From Nostoc sp. LEGE 06077 (lineage in GTDB: Bacteria; Cyanobacteriota; Cyanobacteriia; Cyanobacteriales; Nostocaceae), in the NCBI RefSeq assembly GCF_015207705.1, contig NZ_JADEWI010000003.1:206189-270188 (forward strand): a DNA stretch of 64,000 nucleotides. Reading direction: 5' to 3'. The position numbers and the translations under genes were made by a program. The notes below the pieces were generated by a model, which was given only the letters and a program-made list of their open reading frames with translations, was not told where the DNA came from and did not search any database. Of the stretch, positions 36,507 to 46,290 are shown piece by piece (position 1 is the first letter of the stretch; every line of letters starts with the position of its first letter).

Positions 36507-37025
36507 TTACTCAACAGTGTTCACCTTTGCTGGCAAAAGATAAATTAAACCAGATATTAAAGTTAAAGATACAGAAACCCAAAAGACAATTAAAGATGGA
36601 GTGTTCCATTCAGATGATAAAGGTGCAATCAAAAATGCGATCGCTACTATTTGACTCACAGTTTTGAGTTTACCCCAAATATTCGCCCCCGAAATCGTCG
36701 CTTGATTCACCCGCCAACCTGCGATCGCTAATTCTCGCGCTAAAATCAAAAACACTCCCCAAGCTGGAACCTTTCCCAATTCAATCAACACCATCAATGG
36801 CGCAAGCACCAAAAATTTATCCACCAAAGGATCTAAAAACTTACCCAAATCACTAACTTGGTTGAGTTTCCGTGCTAAATATCCATCTAACCAGTCAGTT
36901 AAGGCCGCCACCAGAAAAATTGCCAAACATATCCATCTAGCTTGTGCTGTTGGGTTGTACAAACCATAAAGCAGAAATGGGACACCGAGAAGGCGAGAAA
37001 AAGTAATCCAGTTGGGTAAAGTCAT
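36507..37025 (-). CDS. pgsA: CDP-diacylglycerol--glycerol-3-phosphate 3-phosphatidyltransferase
   Basis: It makes phosphatidylglycerol phosphate, the precursor of PG needed by photosystems. The protein of 172 residues has the CDP-alcohol transferase motif DWLDGYLARKLNQVSDLG and LDPLVDK within four or so membrane helices. The ATG at 37025 (MTLPNWITFSRLLGVP) is the family start; a GTG at 37061 would overlap the upstream Uma2 gene. Confidence 0.9.
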   Translation of the reverse strand: MTLPNWITFSRLLGVPFLLYGLYNPTAQARWICLAIFLVAALTDWLDGYLARKLNQVSDLGKFLDPLVDKFLVLAPLMVLIELGKVPAWGVFLILARELAIAGWRVNQATISGANIWGKLKTVSQIVAIAFLIAPLSSEWNTPSLIVFWVSVSLTLISGLIYLLPAKVNTVE

Positions 37026-37045
37026 GATTTGGGTTGAGGAATTAT

Positions 37046-37609
37046 TTATAACTTTAACCAACCAAATAATTGCCCCAATGTCAAATGTAAATCACTGACT
37101 AAATCGGGAACTGGCAATATATCTTCTTCGTTTTCTAAATATATGATTTGCTGATGAGGCGGGTAAACTAAAACACAATATTCCTCTGGATCAATTAACC
37201 AACCTAAGCTAGTACCATGATTTAAACAATGTAAAAGATTTTTTGTGACTTTGGTTGTACTTTGTTCAGGAGAGAGGATTTCAATTGTCCAATCTGGGTA
37301 TGTATTAAAAACATTGGCAATGTTACCCTTTTCATCTACAGGAATCCGATTCCAAGCAAATACAGCGACATCTGGAACAGTGGAACGTCCACCAAAAGTA
37401 CAGCGTAATTCTGGAAAAGCTAGGGCAGCTTTTTTGGGTTCTGCTACATGATTAATCGCATTAGGTAATTGCAACTGAAGTCTACTATGTTTACCTTGTG
37501 GCATAGGTTTTTGAACTATTTCACCATCGATATATTCACTTGCTGGTTTAGTTTCTGGTAATTGTAAAAATTCTTCTAAAGAGATACGGCGAGTTGGTGT
37601 TTTAATCAT
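37046..37609 (-). CDS. Uma2 family endonuclease-like protein
   Basis: A 187-residue Uma2 protein of the usual length. It starts TRRISLEEFLQLPETKPASEYIDGEIVQKP and carries the acidic core in VPDVAVFAW and DWTIEILSPEQST. Role unknown. It lies directly upstream of pgsA on the same strand, 20 bp away, so pgsA could be read from its transcript. Confidence 0.85.
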   Translation of the reverse strand: MIKTPTRRISLEEFLQLPETKPASEYIDGEIVQKPMPQGKHSRLQLQLPNAINHVAEPKKAALAFPELRCTFGGRSTVPDVAVFAWNRIPVDEKGNIANVFNTYPDWTIEILSPEQSTTKVTKNLLHCLNHGTSLGWLIDPEEYCVLVYPPHQQIIYLENEEDILPVPDLVSDLHLTLGQLFGWLKL

Positions 37610-37746
37610 AATATTTACCTGCGCGTATTTAAACTTAGGTTAACTTAAATGAATTGATTTGAGTTTGGAAGATTGTAAATAGTAAAAAGGGTGTGAGTGC
37701 CATTTACATGGCATGATCTGTATTTCGAGATCATCCAAACAATACT

Positions 37747-39165
37747 ATGACTGACAATATAAATTTTCGCATTGAGCGCGACTCAATGGGCGATCGCCAA
37801 ATTTCTAGTAGCGTTTATTACGGTATTCAAACTTTACGGGCGACCGAAAACTTTCCTATCAGTGGTTTAAAGCCCTTAGCTACTTACGTAGATGCTTGCT
37901 TAATCATTAAAAAAGCTACCGCAATTGTTAACGGTGAATTAGACTGCATTTCTCAAGAGATTAGTCAAGCAATTGTCAAAGCCGTTGATGAAATCCTGGC
38001 TGGACAATTACGCGACCAATTTGTTGTGGATGTTTATCAAGCTGGTGCTGGAACTTCGCACCACATGAATGTTAACGAAGTTTTGGCAAATCGGGCGTTA
38101 GAAATTCTCGGTGATGAAAAAGGCAATTACAAGCGGGTTAATCCTAACGACCATGTTAATTATGGACAGTCTACCAATGATGTGATTCCCACAGCGATTC
38201 GCATTGGTGGGTTATTAGCCCTAACTCATACACTGCAACCAGCTTTAGAAAAAGCGATCGCCACCCTAGAAAGCAAAGCGGTAGAATTTCAAGATATCGT
38301 CAAATCTGGCAGAACCCATCTTCAGGATGCTGTACCTGTGCGTTTGGGTGATACTTTTGCTGCTTGGGCGCAAATCCTTACAGACCATCAAAACCGCATC
38401 TATACTGCTTCTGGAGATTTGATGGTGTTGGGTTTGGGTGGTAGTGCGTCGGGTACAGGTATGAATACTCATCCTTTGTATCGCGCCCGTGTGGTGGAAG
38501 TTATCTCAGAATTACTCAATGTACCTTTAGAACCTGCGCCACAGTTAATGGCAGCTATGCAGAGTATGGCACCATTTGTCAATGTTTCTGGGGCTTTACG
38601 CAACTTAGCACAGGATTTAGTCAAAATATCTCACGACTTGCGGTTGATGGACTCTGGGCCAAAAACAGGTTTGAAAGAAATTCAACTTCCCCCAGTCCAA
38701 CCAGGTTCTTCAATTATGCCAGGGAAATATAACCCAGTTATGGCAGAGATGACATCAATGGTGTGTTTTCAGGTGATGGGTTACGACAGTGCGATCGCGC
38801 TTGCAGCCCAAGCAGGACAATTAGAATTGAATGTGATGATGCCGTTGATTGCCTATAACCTAATTCACAGTATCGAAATTCTCGGTAATACCATCTCTGT
38901 GCTGACAGAACGCTGCATTCAAAATATTACTGCCAACAAAGAACGCTGTTTGGCTTATGCTGAAGGTAGTTTAGCTTTAGTCACTGCACTCAACACTCAT
39001 ATTGGTTATCTGAATGCTGCGGAAGTCGCTAAAGAATCCTTAGCAAGTGGGAAATCTTTACGACAGATTGTTTTAGAAAAAGGACTAATGACAGAAGCGG
39101 AATTAGCTGAAGTGTTAAATCTAGAACAGATGAGTAGCATTGTACCTTTGAGGAAAGAATCTTAG
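37747..39165 (+). CDS. aspA: aspartate ammonia-lyase (aspartase)
   Basis: It deaminates aspartate to fumarate and ammonia. The 472-residue protein belongs to the aspartase/fumarase superfamily with the signature GSSIMPGKYNPVMAE. The start RDSMGDRQISSSVYYGIQTLRATENFP favours aspartase over class II fumarase, which usually has YGAQTQRS. Active-site loops GRTHLQDAVP and STNDVIPTA are present. Monocistronic. A fumarase role is the main alternative. Confidence 0.82.
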   Translation: MTDNINFRIERDSMGDRQISSSVYYGIQTLRATENFPISGLKPLATYVDACLIIKKATAIVNGELDCISQEISQAIVKAVDEILAGQLRDQFVVDVYQAGAGTSHHMNVNEVLANRALEILGDEKGNYKRVNPNDHVNYGQSTNDVIPTAIRIGGLLALTHTLQPALEKAIATLESKAVEFQDIVKSGRTHLQDAVPVRLGDTFAAWAQILTDHQNRIYTASGDLMVLGLGGSASGTGMNTHPLYRARVVEVISELLNVPLEPAPQLMAAMQSMAPFVNVSGALRNLAQDLVKISHDLRLMDSGPKTGLKEIQLPPVQPGSSIMPGKYNPVMAEMTSMVCFQVMGYDSAIALAAQAGQLELNVMMPLIAYNLIHSIEILGNTISVLTERCIQNITANKERCLAYAEGSLALVTALNTHIGYLNAAEVAKESLASGKSLRQIVLEKGLMTEAELAEVLNLEQMSSIVPLRKES

Positions 39166-39310
39166 AGTAATGAGAAGCGATCGCTTTTGATGGTTTTAAC
39201 TATTAAAGCGATCGCCTTGATGAGAGGATGATTATTTGGAGAGCGTAGACACTTCTTCTGCTTGTCGCTAAACATCGTGTATTGTTGCACTATCAACGGA
39301 GATTCTTAGA

Positions 39311-39592
39311 ATGAAATGGACACTTGAAGAAGCCCAAAAACAGCTATCTTTAATAATTAATGCTACTAATCAAGAACCTCAATTAATCTATACTCAAGAA
39401 GAATTAGTGGCTGCTGTTGTAGACCCTGAACTTTTTCAAGAATTTTTAACCTGGCGACGACAAACTGCTAAAAAGTCTCTAGCTCAGGTCTTTCAAGAAC
39501 TTCAACAGTTATGTATCCAAGAAAATTATAGCTTAGATATTCCAGCACGAAGCGATCGCTATAATCCTTTTATTGGCGATGAAAATGAGTAG
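39311..39592 (+). CDS. type II antitoxin (Phd/YefM-like)
   Basis: A 93-residue acidic small protein whose N-terminal MKWTLEEAQKQLSLIINATNQEPQLI resembles the DNA-binding start of Phd/YefM antitoxins, followed by a flexible toxin-binding tail ending in YNPFIGDENE. It overlaps the start of the PIN-toxin gene, the usual layout of such pairs. Named by context and N-terminal pattern. Confidence 0.75.
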   Translation: MKWTLEEAQKQLSLIINATNQEPQLIYTQEELVAAVVDPELFQEFLTWRRQTAKKSLAQVFQELQQLCIQENYSLDIPARSDRYNPFIGDENE

Positions 39593-39980
39593 TCTTTGCG
39601 ACACTAATATTATTAGTGAATTAGCTCGCCCAATGCCAAATCCAGGTGTCATATTATGGATAGGTACAGTAGCATCAATTAACTTAAGCGTTATTACAGT
39701 TGAGGAAATCTATTATGGTTTAACAGCCAAGCCTAATGTTAGAATACAAGCCTGGTTTGAAAATTTTCTGACGACTCACTGTGAAATTCTACCTATTACC
39801 TCGGAAATTGCTAAGTGTTCAGGCGAATTGAGAGGCTTTTTGAGAACTCAAGGTCAGCCGCGAACGCAAGCTGATATGCTTATTGCTGCAACAGCTAAAA
39901 TACATTCCATGACCCTTGTTACTAGAAATATTAAGGATTTTGAGGGTTGTGGTATATCTACATTGAATCCATTTGTTTAA
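39585..39980 (+). CDS. type II toxin, PIN-domain ribonuclease (VapC/FitB-like)
   Basis: A 131-residue PIN nuclease with the acidic residues of the family: CDTNIISEL (Asp6), EEIYYG (Glu about 42) and QADMLIAATA (Asp about 96), then LVTRNIKDFEG. The ATG at 39585 overlaps the end of the antitoxin gene; another ATG at 39579 adds two residues. The likely substrate is an RNA, by family. Confidence 0.85.
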   Translation: MSSLCDTNIISELARPMPNPGVILWIGTVASINLSVITVEEIYYGLTAKPNVRIQAWFENFLTTHCEILPITSEIAKCSGELRGFLRTQGQPRTQADMLIAATAKIHSMTLVTRNIKDFEGCGISTLNPFV

Positions 39981-40185
39981 AGATTGCTTCTAAATTAAGA
40001 GTGCGATCGCTTCCTCTAACTTTACGTTTATCACTAGTTAATTATTCATAAACCTTATTTCCGCATTTTCTTAATCATAGAAGTGAAAAATGCTGATTTT
40101 CAGGTTCCTGTAGAGAAAATTTAATATCATGTAATGTGTTATTCAATATTCATACCTATTCCATCTTCAACGCAATTATCTACCT

Positions 40186-41157
40186 ATGCAGACATACAAA
40201 CCATCAGTCAGCTTAATTAGGGCTACGTCTTACGAAAGCGAAGCTTTACGGGAATCTTTAACAACTTTGCTAGAACCCCTGGGAGGAATCGCAGCTTTTG
40301 TCAAACCAGGACAAAAGGTATTACTCAAGCCGAATCTGCTGACAGGCGCACGTCCTACCAAGGAATGTACTACCCGTGCTGAACTGGTTTACGAAGTTGC
40401 CAAAATGGTCATTGAAGCTGGTGGTAAACCTTTTTTGGGTGATAGTCCCGCATTTGGGAGTGCGAAGGGAGTCGCCATTGCTAATGGATATCTACCTTTT
40501 ATTGAAGAACTCAATCTTCCCATTAGAGAGTTTCATGGTCAGCGTTATCAAACAGTCAGCGAAAATTTCAACCATTTGCTATTGTGTAAAGAAGCAATGG
40601 AAGCTGATGTGATTATTAATTTGCCCAAAGTCAAATCACATCTGCAATTGACTTTAACAATGGGTGTGAAAAATTTGTTTGGTTGCGTTCCCGGTAAAAT
40701 GAAGGCTTGGTGGCACATGGAAGCGGGGAAAGATGCTAACCGTTTTGGTGAGATGTTAGTAGAAACGGCGAAGACGATCAACCCAGATTTAACAATTTTA
40801 GATGGGATTATTGGTCATGAAGGCAATGGCCCTAGTGGTGGAGAACCTCGGAATTTAGGAATTTTAGCCGCAGCATCAGATGTATTTGCTTTAGATAGGG
40901 CTATCGTAGAAATTCTCAATGTTTCGCCCCTGCAAGTTCCGACTGTTGCAGCTTCTCAACGGTTAGGGGTTTGTCCTGAACTAGATGAAATTGAGTTTCC
41001 GCTGTTACATCCTGATTTATTACAAATTTCAGATTGGCGCTTACCAGATAAATTAATGCCAATTGATTTTGCTATGCCCCGCGTGATCAAGTCTACCTTT
41101 AAACACCTTTACATTCGATTTATCAAGGAACCGATGAATACATATAGCAGAGGTTAG
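40186..41157 (+). CDS. DUF362 domain-containing protein
   Basis: A 323-residue protein with the DUF362 features VLLKPNLL near 45-52, DVIINLPKVKSHLQLTLTMGVKNLFG in the middle (key core LPKVKSH) and ILDGIIGHEGNGPSGG. Other DUF362 proteins are fused to ferredoxins; this one has no 4Fe-4S motif. Function unknown. Followed by a strong terminator at 41261-41284. Confidence 0.83.
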   Translation: MQTYKPSVSLIRATSYESEALRESLTTLLEPLGGIAAFVKPGQKVLLKPNLLTGARPTKECTTRAELVYEVAKMVIEAGGKPFLGDSPAFGSAKGVAIANGYLPFIEELNLPIREFHGQRYQTVSENFNHLLLCKEAMEADVIINLPKVKSHLQLTLTMGVKNLFGCVPGKMKAWWHMEAGKDANRFGEMLVETAKTINPDLTILDGIIGHEGNGPSGGEPRNLGILAAASDVFALDRAIVEILNVSPLQVPTVAASQRLGVCPELDEIEFPLLHPDLLQISDWRLPDKLMPIDFAMPRVIKSTFKHLYIRFIKEPMNTYSRG

Positions 41158-42027
41158 TTTAAATGGGCAATTTTAGAGAATCAGTAAGTGCAAAGTCAGC
41201 TACAGCAAAGGCAAAATTCTCAGAGTAATCTTTAATTACCCTCCGATTGCTTAACCAGACAACCGCCATCATCTAGTGGCGGTTTTTTATGTAATTAATT
41301 TGTCATCAAACTTTGATTTAGTTAATAGTCGTAAATCAGAAATATTTGGCGATCGCCTGCTCTAATTCTCCAAGTATTCTTACTCTACCTATATATAGAT
41401 TGACAAACCAAATGTAATGTTACATAACACTAGTATAGTGAGTTAAAAAATATTTTTTTCGTGTGATCACTGAATTACAAATTTTCAACTCAGTAGATAT
41501 ATGTATGTTGATGCAGCGGATATTTTTGTATGCTGATTTACTAATCATTAGTAAATTTTAATGTGTTGCTGGTCAAGTTGAGTCAAAGAATAAAAAATAG
41601 ATACCTCTTCAGTAATATTTCGGTAGATATTGCTTGTGAATAAAATAATTCTAATCTGTGAAATCAGCCTGTATAAAGCATTTTCAGATGTTATAATGCA
41701 AAGGATTACTCAGATATGAGTCAATAATTTATATATGTACAACAGAAAAAATGTAGTTTTTGATGCAATTTATTAAACTATGCTTAACCAAAAGATGGCA
41801 AATCATAGCAAGAGACTGTAACATATTATTCACTTAAGATAATTCCGAAATGTTTGTCTGGAACTTTGTATCAATCTTATCGGAGATAAAATTATTGTTA
41901 TGACACCTGCCAACTGGTTCACTTTTTTGACTGCTACACAGTAGTCAGTAAAAAATCGCTAAAATGGCATCAAGACTCTCTCCGAGAGATAAAACTTATC
42001 AAGTGAGTTGAAGAATTTCAAATTTGT
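41158..42027. other. 870-bp gene-free stretch
   Basis: After the terminator at 41261-41284 there are over 700 bp of AT-rich DNA without an ORF of note. It holds an inverted motif near 41540-41555 (TTTACTAATCATTAGTAAA) and several A/T runs. It may contain a long leader or a small RNA upstream of the 62-residue ORF; I can place neither. Confidence 0.45.
41261..41284 (+). terminator. intrinsic terminator after the DUF362 gene
   Basis: AACCGCCA (41261-41268) pairs with TGGCGGTT (41277-41284) around an 8-nt loop, followed directly by TTTTAT. A textbook rho-independent terminator. Confidence 0.88.
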
Positions 42028-42216
42028 ATGAATTCAAATAGTCAGTCTGCTAACCCTACCGCTACATATTCCCATCGTTTGGCAGACCTTGTGGGAACCG
42101 CGATCGCTCTGTTAACTTTAACGCTACCTCTATTTGTCATCGCCCATTATTCTTCAGATAATGTACAAAATAATCAGCAACCCCTGACATCTGAACTACA
42201 CAAAAGCTCAGAATAA
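42028..42216 (+). CDS. small single-span membrane protein
   Basis: A 62-residue protein: a polar N-terminus rich in Ser/Asn, a single membrane span (LVGTAIALLTLTLPLFVIAHYS, about 25-46) and a hydrophilic tail. No family recognised. The ATG has no strong ribosome site nearby. A good bidirectional terminator follows the stop codon at 42248, which supports a real gene. Confidence 0.6.
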   Translation: MNSNSQSANPTATYSHRLADLVGTAIALLTLTLPLFVIAHYSSDNVQNNQQPLTSELHKSSE

Positions 42217-42247
42217 GATGCGCTTGCTTTAGTCAATCAATATTTAG

Positions 42248-42281
42248 AAAAAGCGTCGCCAGAAACCTAGCGACGCTTTTT
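42248..42281. terminator. bidirectional intrinsic terminator
   Basis: AAAAAGCGTCG (42248-42258) and CGACGCTTTTT (42271-42281) pair perfectly around 12 nt, with A and T runs on the two sides. It serves the small plus-strand gene and the converging acyl-CoA synthetase gene. Confidence 0.88.
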
Positions 42282-42285
42282 CAAT

Positions 42286-45141
42286 TTATTGCAGAGAAAT
42301 TTCTGCTTGCATTACAGTTGACTCGCTTGTAGGTTGCAGGCGAAAACCGAGTTTTTCACAAACTCGTTGCATTCCGTAATTATCACTCAGGATATTGGCT
42401 GTAATCAGTCCGATATTTTCTTGACGGCCAACTTGTAGTAACCGCCTGACTAATTCTGTGCCTAAACCCTGACACTGATAGAGATCGCTCACAATCATAG
42501 CGAATTCAGCAGTATCAGTTCCATGCAGTTTACTTAATCGCCCAACTGCCAAAATCTGCCTTGTTTTTGTTTCTGCGTCTTGGTGTTCTACTACCAGCGC
42601 CATTTCCCGATCATAATCAATAAAGCAAATGCGCGTCAGTCGTTCGTGGGTGATGCGCTGACTCAGCTTAATCAGGTGGAAGTAACGGAAATAAACGCTT
42701 TCTTCTGAGAGTGTTTCGTGAAACTGCACCAACAAAGGTTCATCTTCTGGGCGAATTGGACGGATGGTGACTGGTGTACCGTCTTTCATCGTCCACTCGC
42801 TAATGTATTGGGTGGGATAGGGACGAATGGCTAATTTGGGTAATTGTTCTGCTTGAATATCTTGTGGGTGTAGAACAATGCGTCCATCTAACGCAATCAA
42901 TCCTCCAGAATTTAACCCAGTCGGGGGAATTGCTAACAATGGGTTAATGTCAATTTCTTTAATCCACGGTTGTTCTACTACCAACTGGCTAAATCTCACC
43001 ATTAATTGTTCTAAGGCTGCCATATCGACACTTTCCTGTCCCCGCACACCTTTGAGGGCTTTGTAAATTTTGGTGTGTTCCATCATCCGCCGTGCCAAAG
43101 TTGTGTTGAGGGGAGGCAAGGCGATCGCTCGATCCTGAAATACTTCTACTAGTTGTCCCCCTGTACCAAACAACAGCACTGGCCCAAATTGGGGATCAAG
43201 ACTACTGCCAATAATCAGTTCGTAGCCGTCGGTTTTCACCATTGGCTGTACTGTTACGCCTAAGAAGAGTGCTGTTAGCGATAGCGGGGCGTTCAGCCCG
43301 TGCTGTACACTGAGCGCAGCCGAAGTGTGAGTTGTGAATGCTGAGTAGTGAGGGTCTTTGGCTATTTTTTCTTCAATGGAGGATTTGATTGCGCGATAGG
43401 CTTGTCTGACTGCTTCTGCATCCCGCAGATTTAACTGCACACCGCCGACATCGGTTTTATGGGTAATTACATGAGAATACAGTTTAACAACTACGGGATA
43501 GCCAATACTTTCAGCACATTTAACAGCCTCATCCTCACTCTTAGCTACACAAGTCTCAACAACCGGGATGCCATAAGCCGCTAATATCTGCTTCGATTCA
43601 AACTCCGTGAGAATTTTTCGCCCGTCTTGACGAGCAGCAGAGATAATATTTTTAACTAAGTTGCGATCGGGTAAACCTGAGTTGGGATCAACCGCAGGTA
43701 AAACAGGCGTTTCGTAGATACCACGCAAATTGTAGCTAGATTGCCACATATAGCTAAATACCCGCGTCGCCGTATCTGGATAGCGATAAGTGGGGATAGA
43801 TTGACGATTGAGAATCGTTTCACCTGCGGTAACTTCTGCACCCCCCATCCAACTAGCAAGAATTGGTTTACCAGGGATTTGGGCGTAGGGTTTTAATTGT
43901 TCTGCTGTTTGGGTGGGGTCTGTCATGGCTTGGGGTGTGAGAATTACCAACAAGCCATCACTATTGGGATCGTTCGCGGCAATTTCTAAAGCTTGGGTAT
44001 AACGTTGGGGATCAGCATCTCCCAAAATATCAATTGGGTTGTTGTGACTCCAGTGATTTGGGAGTATTTTGTTAAAAGATGCGATCGCCTCTTCGGAAAT
44101 TGCTGTTAGTTCACCGCCAGCCTCAATCAAAGCATCGGTCGCTAAAACTCCCGGCCCGCCTGCGTTAGTTAAAATTGTCAAGCGCGGCCCTTTGGGACGA
44201 GGCTGTTTTGCTAATACCTCCGCCACATCAAATAAGTCAGAAATACTATTAACCCGCAGTACCCCACAGCGCCGGAAAGCTGCATCTAACACCGCATCAC
44301 TCCCCGCCAACGCGCCTGTATGAGAAGCAGCAGCCAAAGCCGCAGCTTCTGTACGCCCCGATTTAATCACAATAATCGGTTTGGTGAGGGCAACTTCTCG
44401 CGCGGCGGAAATAAAAGACCGCGCATCACCAATGGATTCCATGTAAATCACAATACTTTTGGTGTGGGGGTCATCACCGAGATAGTAAATCAAGTCACCC
44501 CAGCCTACATCCAACATCGAACCGATGGAAACAAAGGCACTAAAACCGACGTTTTCCTGAAAACTCCAGTCAAGAATCGCCGTACACAGCGCCCCACTTT
44601 GACTGATAAAGCCGACGTTCCCCGGACGCGCCATTGCACTAGCAAAGGTGGCATTTAATCCACTCAGAGGACTCATCACTCCCAAGCAGTTAGGGCCAAT
44701 AATGCGAATATTCCCGCGGCGGGCTTGTGTCAGAATTTCTTGTTCTAAGGCGATTCCCTCTGCACCAGCTTCTTTAAAACCAGCCGAAATAACGATCGCA
44801 CTTTTCACCCCTGCATCGACACATTCAGCAATAATCCCCGGAACTGTTGGTGCTGGTGTCGCAATTACAGCCAAATCAATGGCTTCTGGTATATCGGCAA
44901 TTTTCGGATAGGCTTTAATGCCCAAAACACTTTGGCGTTTGGGGTTGATTGGAAACACAGTCCCCCCAAAGGGATTAGTAATTAAGTTCCACAGTAAAGT
45001 GCGTCCCACACTCCCAGGTGTTTCACTAGCACCAATCACCGCTACAGTTTGTGGTGCAAAGATCGCATCAAGAGGATTAAGCTTCTCTGCCTGCAAGATA
45101 TCAAAGGCGCGATCGCTTGTGGGCTTGAGAGATTTCTGCAT
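42286..45141 (-). CDS. ADP-forming acyl-CoA synthetase / GNAT acetyltransferase fusion
   Basis: A protein of about 951 residues in the order CoA-binding domain ([20 protein letters not shown]), succinyl-CoA-ligase-like domain ([35 protein letters not shown]), ATP-grasp domain ([21 protein letters not shown]) and a C-terminal GNAT domain ([19 protein letters not shown]). This is the Pat/YfiQ type of protein acetyltransferase. Residues encoded by 43268-43352 are a repeat-derived insert. AGGAGG lies 4 nt before the ATG at 45141. The SHTGA loop keeps a His, so acyl-CoA synthetase activity is also possible. Confidence 0.87.
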   Translation of the reverse strand: MQKSLKPTSDRAFDILQAEKLNPLDAIFAPQTVAVIGASETPGSVGRTLLWNLITNPFGGTVFPINPKRQSVLGIKAYPKIADIPEAIDLAVIATPAPTVPGIIAECVDAGVKSAIVISAGFKEAGAEGIALEQEILTQARRGNIRIIGPNCLGVMSPLSGLNATFASAMARPGNVGFISQSGALCTAILDWSFQENVGFSAFVSIGSMLDVGWGDLIYYLGDDPHTKSIVIYMESIGDARSFISAAREVALTKPIIVIKSGRTEAAALAAASHTGALAGSDAVLDAAFRRCGVLRVNSISDLFDVAEVLAKQPRPKGPRLTILTNAGGPGVLATDALIEAGGELTAISEEAIASFNKILPNHWSHNNPIDILGDADPQRYTQALEIAANDPNSDGLLVILTPQAMTDPTQTAEQLKPYAQIPGKPILASWMGGAEVTAGETILNRQSIPTYRYPDTATRVFSYMWQSSYNLRGIYETPVLPAVDPNSGLPDRNLVKNIISAARQDGRKILTEFESKQILAAYGIPVVETCVAKSEDEAVKCAESIGYPVVVKLYSHVITHKTDVGGVQLNLRDAEAVRQAYRAIKSSIEEKIAKDPHYSAFTTHTSAALSVQHGLNAPLSLTALFLGVTVQPMVKTDGYELIIGSSLDPQFGPVLLFGTGGQLVEVFQDRAIALPPLNTTLARRMMEHTKIYKALKGVRGQESVDMAALEQLMVRFSQLVVEQPWIKEIDINPLLAIPPTGLNSGGLIALDGRIVLHPQDIQAEQLPKLAIRPYPTQYISEWTMKDGTPVTIRPIRPEDEPLLVQFHETLSEESVYFRYFHLIKLSQRITHERLTRICFIDYDREMALVVEHQDAETKTRQILAVGRLSKLHGTDTAEFAMIVSDLYQCQGLGTELVRRLLQVGRQENIGLITANILSDNYGMQRVCEKLGFRLQPTSESTVMQAEISLQ
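43268..43352. repeat. repeat-derived in-frame insert in the acyl-CoA synthetase gene
   Basis: This segment contains CACTGAGCGCAGCCGAAGTG, a near match to the reverse complement of 4777-4794, and AGTTGTGAATGCTGAGTAGT, of the GAGTGCTGAGT family seen at 48625. It encodes about 28 residues of low-complexity Ser/Ala/Leu/Thr between KDPHYS and FLGVTVQP, where homologues should read directly on. Confidence 0.65.
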
Positions 45142-45197
45142 CAATCCTCCTTTAAAGTGCTTTTGCCATCAGTCTATGCTTGAGTTCCGTAGAAGAT

Positions 45198-45659
45198 TCA
45201 TTTCATCCAGAAATTTTTAAACTTGTCGAGAATTTCCATAATTTTTCCAAGTGCGATCGCTTTGCCGGTTTCGGTGATTTCTGAGAAGCGATCGCCAAAT
45301 TCAAAGTTAACTCCTGGTACTGTCACCCACAAAGCCGGCGGACAATGACCGTAGAGAGTTTGGGTTAAAGCTAAAAGTGATTGGGGATCGGCTGTATGCC
45401 CAGCGATCGCATTTTCAATGGAGGGTGAAAGCGATCGCACCTGTACATCAAAATATTCTGAAGGCACACAAGCATCAACAAAAATTGCCAACTCTGCATT
45501 TGCCAAAACATCTGCTAGTTCGGGTGTGAGTTGGTGGACTGCTAAGGATTTCACCGCCGATAAATGCCAAGAGGCAATTTCATCCGCTATTCTTTGACCA
45601 ATGCCATCATCACTACGCAAGTCATTACCGTAACCAATCACCATGACAGGTACATTCAT
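45198..45659 (-). CDS. hydrogenase maturation protease (peptidase M52)
   Basis: A 153-residue endopeptidase that trims the C-terminus of a NiFe-hydrogenase large subunit after metal insertion. The N-terminal VIGYGNDLRSDDGIGQRIADEI and IFVDAC motif hold the metal-sensing acidic residues. Whether it is HupW (uptake) or HoxW (bidirectional) cannot be told by eye. No hydrogenase genes are adjacent, which is common in heterocystous strains. It lies just upstream of the acyl-CoA synthetase on the same strand with a 57-bp gap. Confidence 0.82.
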   Translation of the reverse strand: MNVPVMVIGYGNDLRSDDGIGQRIADEIASWHLSAVKSLAVHQLTPELADVLANAELAIFVDACVPSEYFDVQVRSLSPSIENAIAGHTADPQSLLALTQTLYGHCPPALWVTVPGVNFEFGDRFSEITETGKAIALGKIMEILDKFKNFWMK

Positions 45660-45897
45660 TTTTTTGCTTGCTTCAATACACTAAAAGTTAGTTTTAAATC
45701 TGCAAATTTAAAATGTGATTAGTTTTGATGGTTCATAATTTGAACCTATAAAAAGAATTTGAGGAACTTGTGAGGGATGAGAAAATTTCTGTAAATTACT
45801 ATTACTATATTTTGATAAATTGATGCAATTTATCTTGTGATTTTTGGCATCAGCAGTTTTATGATGAATTTGAAACAACAAGATTTGAGGCTGTTTT

Positions 45898-46290
45898 ATG
45901 TCGGAAGTTAATTATCAACAGCCGATTAATACGGTGGCTACTCTTTTAGAAAAATATGCTGAGGGACAACGGGATTTTAGTAAAGCCGAACTTGGTGATG
46001 CTGATTTAGCAGGGGTTAACCTCAAAGGTTCAGACCTGAGTTATGCTGACTTAAATAGTGCAAATCTTGCAGATGCTAATCTTCGAGGAACTGACCTCAG
46101 CTTTTGCGATCTTTCTCAAGCTAATTTGAAAAATGCAGATTTGCGGGGAGCATTATTGATTTCCGCTAATCTCCGCCATGCTAATCTCCAAGGTGCCAAG
46201 CTAGAAAAAGCAGACTGCGATCGCACCACTCATTTTCCCCCAGATTTTGATTTGGTTCAGGCGGGAGTACAAATCAAATCAGAAACCTAA
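45898..46290 (+). CDS. pentapeptide repeat protein
   Basis: A 130-residue protein. From about residue 28 on, the sequence is pentapeptide repeats of the A(D/N)Lxx type (ADLAGVNLKGSDLSYADLNS and so on) for about 15 turns, forming a right-handed quadrilateral beta-helix. The role of such proteins in cyanobacteria is mostly unknown. The N-terminal 25 residues form a helix. Its 3' end overlaps the converging HAD gene by 12 bp. Confidence 0.85.
   Translation: MSEVNYQQPINTVATLLEKYAEGQRDFSKAELGDADLAGVNLKGSDLSYADLNSANLADANLRGTDLSFCDLSQANLKNADLRGALLISANLRHANLQGAKLEKADCDRTTHFPPDFDLVQAGVQIKSET

Noticed and set aside
39170..39240. HIP1-containing inverted repeats after aspA as a terminator
   Set aside because: The pairing comes from two GCGATCGC palindromes, which are everywhere in this genome, and no T-run follows.
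44320..44911. Long plus-strand ORFs opposite the acyl-CoA synthetase gene
   Set aside because: Shadow frames of a strongly coding minus-strand gene.
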